DNA from: Nocardioides sp. L-11A
GTDB taxonomy: Bacteria; Actinomycetota; Actinomycetes; Propionibacteriales; Nocardioidaceae
Assembly (NCBI GenBank): GCA_029961745.1
Contig: CP124680.1
Coordinates: forward strand, 682,001 to 746,000
Reading direction: 5' to 3'
Length of the DNA stretch: 64,000 nt
Shown in pieces: positions 10,301 through 19,115 of the stretch. The position numbers and the translations under genes are program-made. Under the pieces are notes generated by a model, which worked only from the letters and a program-made list of their open reading frames with translations, did not search any database and was not told the DNA's origin. Each line of letters starts with the position of its first letter. The stretch's first letter is position 1.

Positions 10301-10710
10301 AGCAGGAGCCTGTCGAGGCCGAGGCGCGGGCCGAGGAGGCCGCCGTCGCCGACGAGGCGCCTGCGCCGGCCCCGGCGCCTGCCGCTCCCGCAGCCGCGCC
10401 GGCCACCGACGTCGACATCAACGCCATGGGTTCGCTGTTCGACATCGCCGCCCCGGCCGCCCCGGCCGCCCCGGCCGCCCCGGCCGCCCCGGCCGCCCCG
10501 GCCGCCCCGGCCGCCCCGGCCGCCGAGCCCGAGCCGGCCGCCGAGCCCGAGCCGGCCGCCGCCGAGGTCGAGCCGGCCGCCGCCGAGGTCGAGCCGGCCC
10601 CCGAGCCCGAGCCCACCCCGGCGCCGGCCCCCCCGTCGTCCTCCGGCGAGGCCCACCAGCCCCGCACCGACGCCGACATCAACGCCGCGGAGTCCCTGTT
10701 CGACCTCTGA
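7339..10710 (+). CDS. Membrane-bound (Fe-S) heterodisulfide-reductase-like oxidoreductase with repetitive tail
   Basis: A fusion of about 1,123 residues. The ATG at 7339 is chosen; a GAGGAG tract lies at 7321-7326. In order: NarI-like transmembrane region (residues 1 to about 260), two [4Fe-4S] ferredoxin motifs (CTECGRCQSQCP near 312 and CTNCGACVQQCP near 391), then two CCG-type cysteine domains (CAGAYEDR/CPHCMN and CFLGRHNQ...CCGAGGARMW) as in HdrD/GlpC. It probably passes electrons between a dehydrogenase, perhaps of fatty acid oxidation, and the quinone pool. From about residue 735 the protein becomes an Ala/Pro/Glu-rich tail with ten S(L/M)FD motifs, unlike any catalytic part. Family assignment is firm; partner is unknown. 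Confidence 0.9.
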   Translation: MQIVAIVVSLAVSVVAVALTARAVVAMLGVIKRGQPAPGRTGNPVGRTLTMVKETFGHTRMLQWTWVGILHWFAFAAFIALSTAVAAAYVQLFDPEFTIPVIGKWWVYEWLAELLGLLGTLAIIPLIVYRVTHQPAQLGRRSRFFGSTMWQAYFVEAMVLLESSAILFIRGAEYNLAKAHGGEAAEHADAFHFPVSQFFAHLFPTGQDSIGSLENAIFFIAMIKIVSAMVWLMVISTHLTMGVAWHRFTAWFNIWFKREDSGRTALGAVKPLTSGGKAITLDDVDDLDEDAVLGAGSIWDFSWKDILDFTTCTECGRCQSQCPAWNTEKPLSPKLMMMAMREEAYAVAGGAEQRALVGSAGREQSDGVDDWFYMPEGGDFVVDEDALWACTNCGACVQQCPVDIEHVDHFIDMRRYQVLVESNFPSELNGLFKGLENKGNPWNMSPTARLDWAKDLPFDVKVVGDSIESLDEVDWLFWVGCAGAYEDRAKKTTRAVAELLDLAGVSFGVLGNGETCTGDSARRAGNEFVFQGLAQQNIETLTDAKAKKVVSTCPHCMNTLKNEYRQLGLELEVIHHTQLLNRLVREGKLTPVTQGAGAHQRKITYHDPCFLGRHNQVYTPPRDLLQILPGAELAEMERSAERSFCCGAGGARMWMEETIGERINLNRTAEAVGTGADQVAVGCPFCRVMLSDGLTKMQADGEAREEVEVLDVAQMLLASVKGEQATKLLPGEGAPLAPKAAAAAPAAAADPVAAKAEPEAGDVTITDDTVVATEDAGPAAKASSSGGGSSMFDDPGSMFDTPAPAAPEAPAAPAEDKAAPAGGSLFDDPGSLFDTPATPPAAAAPAPEKAAPAGGGSLFDEGGSLFDTPAPAPEAAKAEAPPAEAPPAAATKAEAPTPTTDLGAGGSLFDIAAPAETPAAPETPAAPEAAASQAAASEASPAPTVDLNAGGSLFDIAAPAETPAAEAPAAEATAAEATAAEATAPVAEQEPVEAEARAEEAAVADEAPAPAPAPAAPAAAPATDVDINAMGSLFDIAAPAAPAAPAAPAAPAAPAAPAAPAAEPEPAAEPEPAAAEVEPAAAEVEPAPEPEPTPAPAPPSSSGEAHQPRTDADINAAESLFDL
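10447..10524 (+). repeat. 9-bp tandem repeat GCCGCCCCG inside the oxidoreductase tail
   Basis: About eight and a half head-to-tail copies of GCCGCCCCG encode an Ala-Ala-Pro run. It is in frame, so copy-number changes would alter tail length by three residues without breaking the protein. Confidence 0.9.
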
Positions 10711-10780
10711 GCTCCTGAAGTTGTGGAGTCTGGTGCCGCGATCGTGCGCACCAGGCTCCACACTTCTGCGTCTCGAGCCC

Positions 10781-11759
10781 TCACGCGCATCGCGGGCACG
10801 GGTCCGCGTGGCCTTCCCAGCCGCGGAGCTGGAGCAGGCGAGCCACCTTCGCGGCCGTCGAGCAGCCACGGTCGAACACCTGGCCGTAGCCGATGCGGAC
10901 CGTGTGCTCGCGATCGAGGGCTGCATCCAGGTCGCGTTCGAGGTCGCGATCCCGGTCCGTGGGGCCGTCGTGGCCGAGGCGTCCGTCGAGCTCGATGATC
11001 TGGACCCAGCGCGATCGGGCGCCGCGGTACACGACATCGCGAAGCATCGGCCGCCCGTCCGCGCTCGACGCGCCGACCTGCCGCTCCGCCCGGGGCAGTC
11101 CGTGGGGGCGCTCGACCAGAGTGAGATAGCCGTGCTCCAGGACCGAGCAGGTGCCCGCTGCGATGTCGTCGAGCACCCGAGCCAACCAGGCACGTCGATG
11201 CAGGCGCGGCAGCTGGTCGAGCCGAGCGCGAAGACGCCGCGCGGTCGTCCGGCGGGCGCCGCACCCATCGGCCAGCGCGGCGATCGCATCGAGGTCGCGC
11301 GGCGCCACATCGGCCACTCGGAGCACGGCGTCGTCGTAGCGCACCCGCGGAGGCGAGAGGTTCCACTGCACGCTCGAGTCGAAGCTCGCCGCGCGGTGCA
11401 CCACGACGCCGCTCGGCGGGCGAATCCGCCGATCCCGGGCCACGACGACCTCGATCGGGCCCGACTCCGTGCCGCGCCGGCCGGGGCCCCTCGTGCGCCC
11501 GGATCGCGGATCGGCCTTCGAGGGCGGCCGGCCAGCAGGCGAGGACCGCCGCCCAGGCTCGCTGCTGCCAGGTGAGCGATCCGGTGTGGCCGACGTACAC
11601 GCACGGGTGGACCGCGACCCACTCCCGGCGCCGGATCATCCGGTCGATGTCGTGGCGGGTCATCCCGCCGGCGCGTGCCTGGCGTCGCGATACGACCCCT
11701 GCCTGCAGGTCGAGCAACGTCGTGAGCTGGCGCGACGGGTGCGGAGCCGATGCGGTCAT
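10781..11759 (-). pseudogene. AbiEi-like/DUF559-type protein, frameshifted
   Basis: The N-terminal half begins at the ATG at 11757-11759 (MTASAPHPS) and has an AbiEi-antitoxin-like winged-helix start with RQARAGGMTRHDIDRMIRRR and VHPCVYVGHTGSLTWQQRAWAA. The C-terminal half, in another frame, continues as IEVVVARDRRIRPPSG and ends in a DUF559/Vsr-like endonuclease motif IELDGRLGHD...RDRDLERDL. The two halves join if one base is dropped near the GGGGCCCC run at 11483-11490. Such proteins are common single-gene elements in actinobacteria and need not have a toxin partner; none is visible here. The frameshift may be genuine decay or a sequencing error in a homopolymer. Confidence 0.65.
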
Positions 11760-11872
11760 GGCCGGTCGATGCCCGCTCCGAGGCGCCGCTGACACCCGCT
11801 CGCGCGGGCCTGTGGACAGCCACCCCCTTTCGAGGGGTGTGATGGCGCTCACCGGGGCGTCACCATGGGGGT

Positions 11873-13498
<1,626 letters not shown>

Positions 13499-13538
13499 CG
13501 CCCACCTGACGCACCTGACGCAGGCTGATCCACCCCCC

Positions 13539-13580
13539 GCCGACCCGGCGCGTTCAAACGCGCCGGGTCGGCGGCTTTTT
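13539..13580 (+). terminator. Rho-independent terminator after the acyl-CoA synthetase
   Basis: A 14-bp perfect stem (GCCGACCCGGCGCG and its complement) with a 6-base TTCAAA loop is followed by GGCTTTTT. This is a textbook intrinsic terminator for the plus strand. Confidence 0.9.
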
Positions 13581-13607
13581 CGCGTTCAGATGCGACGGGT
13601 CGGTGGG

Positions 13608-13649
13608 ATGACATCATCATGACTTGAAATGACGTCATCATGATGTCAT
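13608..13649. promoter_or_regulatory. Phased array of ATGAYRTCAT palindromes, likely RHH operator
   Basis: Three 10-bp palindrome-like sites, ATGACATCAT (13608), ATGACGTCAT (13629, perfect) and ATGATGTCAT (13640), plus a degenerate ATGACTTGAA (13619), are spaced 10-11 bp apart, one helical turn each. The array abuts the start of the ribbon-helix-helix gene, the expected place for autoregulation by such a protein. Confidence 0.75.
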
Positions 13650-13659
13650 TGTGGTGCAC

Positions 13660-14202
13660 ATGGACATCACGCCGTACGTCGACAGCCTCCGTCGGGATCT
13701 CCTGGCGGCGGCCGAGAGTGCCGGCCCGCAGGCGCGTGAGGTCGCCGAGCGGCTGGGATACGCGCTGGACCCGGCCGTGCGGCTCGCGGTGATGGAGGCG
13801 ATCAGCCAGGCGGCGACCGAGATCACCGCGGCGATGCCCGCGGGCGGCGTGGACGTCCGGCTCGACGGTCGCGACCTCGACTTCGTCGTCACCCCGGGCG
13901 GTCCCGAGGAGTCGGCGCCGCCGCACCAGGTCACCGGGCCGGTGCCCGCCGAGATGCCGGGCGAGGACGAGGGGCAGGCGCGGGTCAGCCTACGGCTGCC
14001 CGAGTCGGTCAAGGCGCGGGCCGATGACGCGGCCGCCCGGGCCGGGCAGTCGCTCAACACCTGGCTGGTCACGTTGATCCGGGCGGCGACCAGTGAGCGG
14101 GCGATCCGCGTCGACGTCGACCTGTCCAGCCGGCCGTTCGGCGCCGACTTCCCGTTCGGTACGCCGCCCGGCGCCGACCGGCGGATGACCGGCTGGCTCT
14201 GA
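13660..14202 (+). CDS. Ribbon-helix-helix (HicB/Arc-like) DNA-binding protein
   Basis: About 180 residues starting at ATG 13660 (MDITPYV); two GTG codons just upstream are alternatives. The N-terminal 70 residues are helical and Ala-rich. The C-terminal part has RVSLRLPESVKARADDAAA followed by GQSLNTWLVTLIRAAT (about 108-145), the strand-helix-helix pattern of Arc/MetJ/HicB repressors. No RBS is visible, and the operator array ends a few bases before the start, so the message may be leaderless. The next gene, a DUF4097 protein, starts 48 bases downstream with a clear RBS and is probably co-transcribed. No HicA toxin is adjacent, so this looks like a stand-alone regulator. Confidence 0.8.
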   Translation: MDITPYVDSLRRDLLAAAESAGPQAREVAERLGYALDPAVRLAVMEAISQAATEITAAMPAGGVDVRLDGRDLDFVVTPGGPEESAPPHQVTGPVPAEMPGEDEGQARVSLRLPESVKARADDAAARAGQSLNTWLVTLIRAATSERAIRVDVDLSSRPFGADFPFGTPPGADRRMTGWL

Positions 14203-14250
14203 CCCGCCGCCTCCACCCCCTCCCGTCCCAGCAGCCCACCAGGAGAGCCG

Positions 14251-15087
14251 ATGACCACCCACGAACCACTGCGCCAGATCCTCGACACCCCCGGCCCGGT
14301 GAAGCTCGTCGTCGAGAACGGCCGTGGCCGGATCAGTGTGCGGGCCGCGGACCAGGCGACCACCGACGTCACGCTCAGCGGCCCCCGCGCCGCCGAGGTG
14401 CGGGTGGTCCAGGACAGCCGTCGCGTCGACATCCGCGCACCCAAGCCGCGCGGGGGCATCTTCGGTGGCGGCGACGAGCTGCACATCGAGGTCGTCGTAC
14501 CGCTCGACAGCGACCTCGACGCCCGCAGCGGCAGCGCCGCCGTGACCGCCGGCGGCCGACTGATGACCGCGCGCGTCAAGAGCGGGTCGGGCGCCGTGAC
14601 CCTCGACCAGGCCACGACGGTCGTCGTCGCCACGGGCTCCGGGGACGTCACCGTCGCGGAGGTGGACGGCGACGTCCGGGTCCGTACCGGCTCCGGGACG
14701 GTCGACCTCGGCCGCATCGAGCGGTCCGCCACCGTGTCCACCGGATCCGGCGACGTGTGTCTGGGCCAGGTGCTCGGCACCGTGGTCGTCAAGACCGGCT
14801 CCGGGGACCTCGAGGTCGGGGAGAGCCGCGCCGACCTCACGAGCAGGACCGGCTCCGGTGACGTGGTCGTGCGTACGGCGCGCTGCGGCCGGATCCACGT
14901 CAAGGGGGCCTCGACCCGGGTGCACGTCGGCGTCCCGACCGGGACGCCGGTGTGGACCGATGTCACCACGGTGACCGGTCGGGTCAGCTCCACGCTGCCG
15001 CCGGTCGGTCCGCCCGAGGCCGGCGCCGATCACGTCGAGCTGCGTGCCACCACGGTCTCGGGCGACATCTCCCTCGTGCCCGCCTGA
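14251..15087 (+). CDS. DUF4097-family beta-strand repeat protein
   Basis: A 278-residue protein built from short beta-helix-like repeats with the recurring motif TGSGxV/D (for example ATGSGDVTV, RTGSGTVDL, STGSGDVCL, KTGSGDLEV, RTGSGDVVV). It begins MTTHEPLRQILDTPGPVKL with an AGGAGAG RBS at 14241-14247 and has no signal peptide or transmembrane segment. This is the DUF4097/DUF4098 head-to-tail repeat seen in adhesin-like or scaffold proteins; the biochemical role is not known. In actinobacteria these are often found beside a small DNA-binding protein, as here. Confidence 0.85.
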   Translation: MTTHEPLRQILDTPGPVKLVVENGRGRISVRAADQATTDVTLSGPRAAEVRVVQDSRRVDIRAPKPRGGIFGGGDELHIEVVVPLDSDLDARSGSAAVTAGGRLMTARVKSGSGAVTLDQATTVVVATGSGDVTVAEVDGDVRVRTGSGTVDLGRIERSATVSTGSGDVCLGQVLGTVVVKTGSGDLEVGESRADLTSRTGSGDVVVRTARCGRIHVKGASTRVHVGVPTGTPVWTDVTTVTGRVSSTLPPVGPPEAGADHVELRATTVSGDISLVPA

Positions 15088-15170
15088 CTCTCACGGTCCG
15101 CGTCCGGCGGGCGTGACCGACGCCACGGTCGTGTCGTTACCCGTGAGTAGACCACGGGAGGGACCTCCGG

Positions 15171-17252
15171 ATGAACGACCACGCCCTGCGCCGCCGTCTG
15201 GTGGCGACCCTGCTCAGCACCGGCCTCGCCGCCGGCTTCCTGCTCCCGCTCGCCGGCGACGCGGTCGGTACGCCGGCCGCCGATGCCGCGCGGCACGCGG
15301 CGTCGGCCGAGCGGGCCGGCGCGGCCGCCCCGGTCGCCCAGAAGCCGAAGAAGTGCAAGAAGGCCAAGAAGCACAAGAAGCACAAGAAGCACAAGAAGTG
15401 CGGCAAGGCGAAGAAGGGCGCGGCGGCGGCGCCGCTGCCGAGCGCCGTACCCCCGGCCGGCGGATCCGGCGGGCCGGCGCCCGCGCCGCCGTCGGTCGCG
15501 CCGTGGACCCCGCGCCCGGCGACCTACGACGCGACGGTCCTCACCCGCGACATCCCGATCGTCATGGACGACGGCGTCGTCCTCCGCGGCGACCTCCAGC
15601 GGCCGGCCGGTGCCGACGGCACGCCGGTCGCGACCCCGCTGCCCGTGATCGTCACCATCACCGCCTACAACAAGACGGTCCTCTCCGCCGGCGCGGGCGC
15701 GGTCCTCTCCGGGGCAGACCCGGCGTACCTCGTCAAGCGCGGCTACGCCCAGTTGACCGTCGACGCGCGCGGCACCGGCGGCTCCCAGGGCCAGTGGGGC
15801 GCGTTCAGCGCCCGGGAGGGCAAGGACGCCGGCGCGATCGTCGAGTGGGCGGCCGCCCAGCCGTGGAGCAACGGCAAGGTCGGCATGACCGGCGCGTCCT
15901 ACATGGGCATCTCGCAGCTCTTCGCCGCGGCCCAGCAGCCGAAGGGGCTCAAGGCGATCTTCCCGCAGGTCCCGGCGGCCGACGTCTACCGCGACGTCGT
16001 CGCGTCCGGCGGGCAGATCGACGTCGGCTTCATCCCCCTCTGGCTCGGCCTGGTCACCGCGACCGGCGTGATCCCGCCGGCGTACGGGCTCGACGAGCCG
16101 CAGGCCGGCCTGCAGATGGCGCTCGACCACCTGATGGGCGGGCTCACCTTCACCCTGCCGCTGGCCACCCAGGCGCTGCTCGGCGGCGATCCGGCGTACG
16201 ACGGACCGTTCTACCGCGAGCGCTCGCCGATCGACGTGCTCGACAAGGTCACCGTGCCGACCTTCCTCGTCGGCGGCGAGTTCGACCTCTTCCAGCGCGG
16301 CACACCGCTCGTCTTCGAGCGCCTCCAGCAGCGCGGCGTGCCGACGAAGCTGATCCTCGGGCCGTGGGACCACCTCCAGGGCTCGGCGGGCGCCGAGGTC
16401 GGCAAGGCCGGCTACGGTCCGCTCGCCGAACTGCAGCTGCGTTGGTTCGACCAGTACCTCGGCGGCATCGACGGCCAGCTCGACCAGATCGCGCCGCTCA
16501 CGTACTACGAGCAGGGCTCCGGTGCCTGGGTGCGCAGGGCGAAGTGGATCGACGACGACCTGTCCGCGCGCAGCTACCGACTCTCCGGCTCCGCCGCGGT
16601 CGGCGGGAGGGCCGGCGCTCTGACCACCGGTACGCCGGAGGCGGGCTCGGCCGTCGTACCGCCGCTGCCGGTGACGGGGCTGTGCACCCGCTCGGCCAAC
16701 CAGTGGACGGCGGGGCTGCCGAACGTGCTGCTCGCCGACCTGCCCTGCTTCCACGACAACAAGCTCAACGACCTCGGCGGCGTCACCTTCGACACCGCGC
16801 CGCTGGACGCCGACGTCCGCTTCCAGGGGCCGCTCAACGCCCGCCTGCACGTCTCGACGCCCAGCGGCGACGGGATGTTGTCGGTGGCCGTCGAGGACGT
16901 GGCGCCGGACGGCACGGTCTCCCGGATCAGCGGCGGCTGGCAGACGATCGCGCACCGTGCCCTCGACGAGGGGCGCTCGCGCTACCTCGACGGCGAGCTG
17001 CTGCAGCCCTACCACCCGTTCACGCGCGAGGCGAAGGCGAAGCTGCCCGCCGGCCAGGTGGCACCGGTCGACGTCGAGATCTTCCCGACCGGCGCGGTGA
17101 TCGCGAAGGGGCACCGGCTGCGGATCGCGGTGCAGGCCTTCGACGTCCCGCACCTGCTCTCGCCGGTCACCGACCTGCTCACCCAGCTGGTGCCGGTCAC
17201 CGTCCACACCGGGCCGCAGTACCCGTCGGTGTTGACCATGGCGGTGCGCTGA
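15171..17252 (+). CDS. Secreted CocE/NonD-type alpha/beta hydrolase (S15 family)
   Basis: A 693-residue exported hydrolase related to cocaine esterase and Xaa-Pro dipeptidyl-peptidase. A signal peptide covers about residues 1-30. It is followed by a strange Lys/His-rich stretch with KKHKKHKKHKK near residues 60-80 and a Pro/Ala linker. The hydrolase core starts near 120 (RDIPIVMDDGVVLRGDLQRP). The nucleophile is Ser243 in GASYMGIS; DARGTGGSQGQW is the conserved oxyanion region. The jelly-roll domain typical of the family fills the C-terminus. GGACC at 15160-15166 may be the RBS. Substrate (ester, amide or acylated compound) is not evident. Confidence 0.88.
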   Translation: MNDHALRRRLVATLLSTGLAAGFLLPLAGDAVGTPAADAARHAASAERAGAAAPVAQKPKKCKKAKKHKKHKKHKKCGKAKKGAAAAPLPSAVPPAGGSGGPAPAPPSVAPWTPRPATYDATVLTRDIPIVMDDGVVLRGDLQRPAGADGTPVATPLPVIVTITAYNKTVLSAGAGAVLSGADPAYLVKRGYAQLTVDARGTGGSQGQWGAFSAREGKDAGAIVEWAAAQPWSNGKVGMTGASYMGISQLFAAAQQPKGLKAIFPQVPAADVYRDVVASGGQIDVGFIPLWLGLVTATGVIPPAYGLDEPQAGLQMALDHLMGGLTFTLPLATQALLGGDPAYDGPFYRERSPIDVLDKVTVPTFLVGGEFDLFQRGTPLVFERLQQRGVPTKLILGPWDHLQGSAGAEVGKAGYGPLAELQLRWFDQYLGGIDGQLDQIAPLTYYEQGSGAWVRRAKWIDDDLSARSYRLSGSAAVGGRAGALTTGTPEAGSAVVPPLPVTGLCTRSANQWTAGLPNVLLADLPCFHDNKLNDLGGVTFDTAPLDADVRFQGPLNARLHVSTPSGDGMLSVAVEDVAPDGTVSRISGGWQTIAHRALDEGRSRYLDGELLQPYHPFTREAKAKLPAGQVAPVDVEIFPTGAVIAKGHRLRIAVQAFDVPHLLSPVTDLLTQLVPVTVHTGPQYPSVLTMAVR

Positions 17253-17291
17253 TCGGTTGACCGGCTGGGCGCGGTTCGGGCGCCGGTGGGT

Positions 17292-17401
17292 TGTAACACG
17301 TTGTCTGCCCGACTACCTGACGGCTTTCCGCGGGGAGCACGGCGTGTCGTCGGCGTGTCGCGCTGACATCCGACGACCAGTCGGGTGGACAGCGTGTTAC
17401 A
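17292..17401. repeat. 22-bp inverted repeat enclosing 66 bp
   Basis: Arms at 17292-17313 and 17380-17401 match at 19 of 22 positions; the outer part reads TGTAACACG on both arms. The element lies between convergent genes in a 190-base gap. It could be a small transposon remnant or a paired operator; each arm contains an AACacGTT-like core (one arm imperfect). Confidence 0.6.
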
Positions 17402-17442
17402 GCGCTCGACCCCGAGCCCCCGCCGGAGTGCCCTGGTGACTT

Positions 17443-18213
17443 CTACAGCCCGCCGGGGCGGCGGGCCAGGGTGCTCGCGAGCGCCGTGGCCGCCGCCCGG
17501 ACGGCGTTCTGGTGGGCCTCGGGCCGGAACCGGCCGATCGGCCCGGTCACGCTGATCGCCGCGAGGGCGGTCGCGCCGTCGGTGTGGAGCACCGGCGCGG
17601 CGACGCACAGCAGCCCCGGCGTCGACTCCTCGCGCTCGAAGGCCAGCCCGGTCTCCAGGGCCCGGTCCAGCTGCTGCTCCAGCAGTCCGGGAGCCACCAC
17701 CGTGTGCGGCGTACGCCGGGGGAGCGGGCCGGACAGCACGGCGGTGCGGATCGCGGGGTCGGCGTGCGCGAGCAGCACCTTGCCGAGGGCGGTGCAGTGC
17801 ATCGGCATCCGGCCGCCGGCCCGCGAGGGGCTGCGGGCCTGGCGGTGGCCGCCGATCTTGGCGACGTAGACCACCTCGGTGCCGTCGCGGACGCCGAGGT
17901 GGACGGTCTCGTGGGTGCGCTCGTAGAGGTCCTGCAGGAAGGGCATCGCCACCTCCAGCAGGGTCCGCTCGGTGGCCGCCCGCATGCCCAGTTCGAACAG
18001 CCCGCCGGCGAGCCGGTAGCCGTGGTCGGTCTTCTCCAGCAGGCGGTGCTGGACCAGGTCGCCGGCGACCCGGTGCACGGTGCCCTTGGGGAGCCCGGTG
18101 CGGCGGACCAGCTCGGCGAGGGGGAGCAGCCGATCGTCGGCGCCGAAGGCCCGCAGCAGCGCGACCGCCTTGCCGAGAACGGTGTCCAGGCCCTGCTCGT
18201 CCGCCACCCCCAC
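17443..18213 (-). CDS. IclR-family transcriptional regulator
   Basis: A 256-residue regulator with an N-terminal winged helix (LLPLAELVRRTGLPKGTVHRVAGDL, about residues 29-55) and a C-terminal GAF-like effector domain (GMRAATERTLLEVAMPFLQDL through the GPIGRF region). It is divergent from the meta-cleavage operon 62 bases away, with a 7-bp inverted repeat in the shared promoter. It most likely senses an aromatic-degradation intermediate and controls that operon, as PcaR/MhpR-type members do. Confidence 0.9.
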   Translation of the reverse strand: MGVADEQGLDTVLGKAVALLRAFGADDRLLPLAELVRRTGLPKGTVHRVAGDLVQHRLLEKTDHGYRLAGGLFELGMRAATERTLLEVAMPFLQDLYERTHETVHLGVRDGTEVVYVAKIGGHRQARSPSRAGGRMPMHCTALGKVLLAHADPAIRTAVLSGPLPRRTPHTVVAPGLLEQQLDRALETGLAFEREESTPGLLCVAAPVLHTDGATALAAISVTGPIGRFRPEAHQNAVRAAATALASTLARRPGGL

Positions 18214-18233
18214 AGCGTACCGGTGAGTGGAAC

Positions 18234-18253
18234 GCTCGGGTGGTCGCCCGAGC
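18234..18253. promoter_or_regulatory. Inverted repeat GCTCGGG-N6-CCCGAGC, candidate IclR operator
   Basis: Perfect 7-bp arms separated by TGGTCG sit midway between the divergent IclR gene and the hydratase gene. Position fits an operator; the palindrome length is typical for the family. No experiment supports it. Confidence 0.5.
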
Positions 18254-18275
18254 CCGCGGCCCCGAGAGTAGGCGC

Positions 18276-19115
18276 ATGACGGAATCCGCCGCTCTCGACC
18301 CCGCCACCGACGCGGACGCCACGGCCGCCGCGGTCGGCGCCGCTGCCGAGCGCCTGCACACCGCGCTGGTCGAGAACCGCCCCTGCGCCCCGATCCGCGA
18401 CCTCATCGGCGACCGGGACATCACCATCGCCTACGCCGTGCAGCAGCAGCTCAACGCGCACCGGCTCGCGGCCGGTGCCGTCGTCGTCGGCCGCAAGATC
18501 GGCGCGACGTCCGTGGCGGTCCAGCAGCAGCTGGGTGTCGACACCCCCGACCTCGGCGTGCTCTTCGACGACATGGAGTACGACGTCTCCGCGCCCGTCG
18601 ACATCAGCGGCCTGCTCCAGCCCAAGGTCGAGGGCGAGATCGCCTTCGTGCTCGGGGCCGACCTCGTCGAGGGCGACCTCGATCTCGCGCAGGTCGCCGA
18701 CGCCGTCGCGTACGCCGTCGCCGCGATCGAGGTCTGCGACAGTCGGATCGCCGACTGGGACATCAGCTTCGCCGACACCGTCGCCGACAACGCCTCCGCG
18801 GGCGGGTACGTCCTCGGCACCGAGCGGCGTACCCTCGCCGACGGCTTCGTGCCGAAGGACGCCGCCATGACGATGACCGTCACGGGTCAGGACGACGTGG
18901 TCGGCACCGGCGCCGCCTCGCTCGGGGACCCGCTGGTCGCGCTGCAGTGGCTGGCCCGGCAGGCCCGCGACCTCGGCGACCCGCTGCGGGCCGGCCAGGT
19001 GGTCCTCTCCGGCGCTCTCGGCCCGATGCGCCCCGCGGCGCCCGGCGCCGACGTCACCCTCTCGATCGACGGACTCGGCTCCGTCGCCCTCAGCTTCGGC
19101 ACGAAGGAGTCATGA
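18276..19115 (+). CDS. 2-keto-4-pentenoate hydratase (MhpD/HsaE family)
   Basis: A 279-residue cytosolic hydratase that adds water to 2-oxopent-4-enoate-type dienols to give 4-hydroxy-2-oxo acids. The start ATG at 18276 begins MTESAALDP. Family motifs include GRKIGATS (about 72-79), [12 protein letters not shown] (metal-binding Glu pair, about 114-125) and GYVLG. It is the first gene of a three-gene operon and overlaps the next by 4 bases (ATGA). In steroid degradation the same step is done by HsaE; in phenylpropionate or catechol pathways by MhpD/XylJ. The upstream ring-cleavage genes are not in this window, so the pathway is open. Confidence 0.9.
   Translation: MTESAALDPATDADATAAAVGAAAERLHTALVENRPCAPIRDLIGDRDITIAYAVQQQLNAHRLAAGAVVVGRKIGATSVAVQQQLGVDTPDLGVLFDDMEYDVSAPVDISGLLQPKVEGEIAFVLGADLVEGDLDLAQVADAVAYAVAAIEVCDSRIADWDISFADTVADNASAGGYVLGTERRTLADGFVPKDAAMTMTVTGQDDVVGTGAASLGDPLVALQWLARQARDLGDPLRAGQVVLSGALGPMRPAAPGADVTLSIDGLGSVALSFGTKES

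Noticed and set aside
7183..11823. A 1,546-codon open frame on the minus strand across the Fe-S oxidoreductase and AbiEi region
   Set aside because: It is the complement of a GC-rich coding frame and of the tail repeat; its product is a low-complexity Gly/Arg sequence with no domain, so it is a shadow.
13660..15087. A HicAB toxin-antitoxin pair because of the ribbon-helix-helix protein
   Set aside because: No HicA-like double-stranded-RNA-binding toxin is adjacent; the neighbour is a DUF4097 repeat protein.
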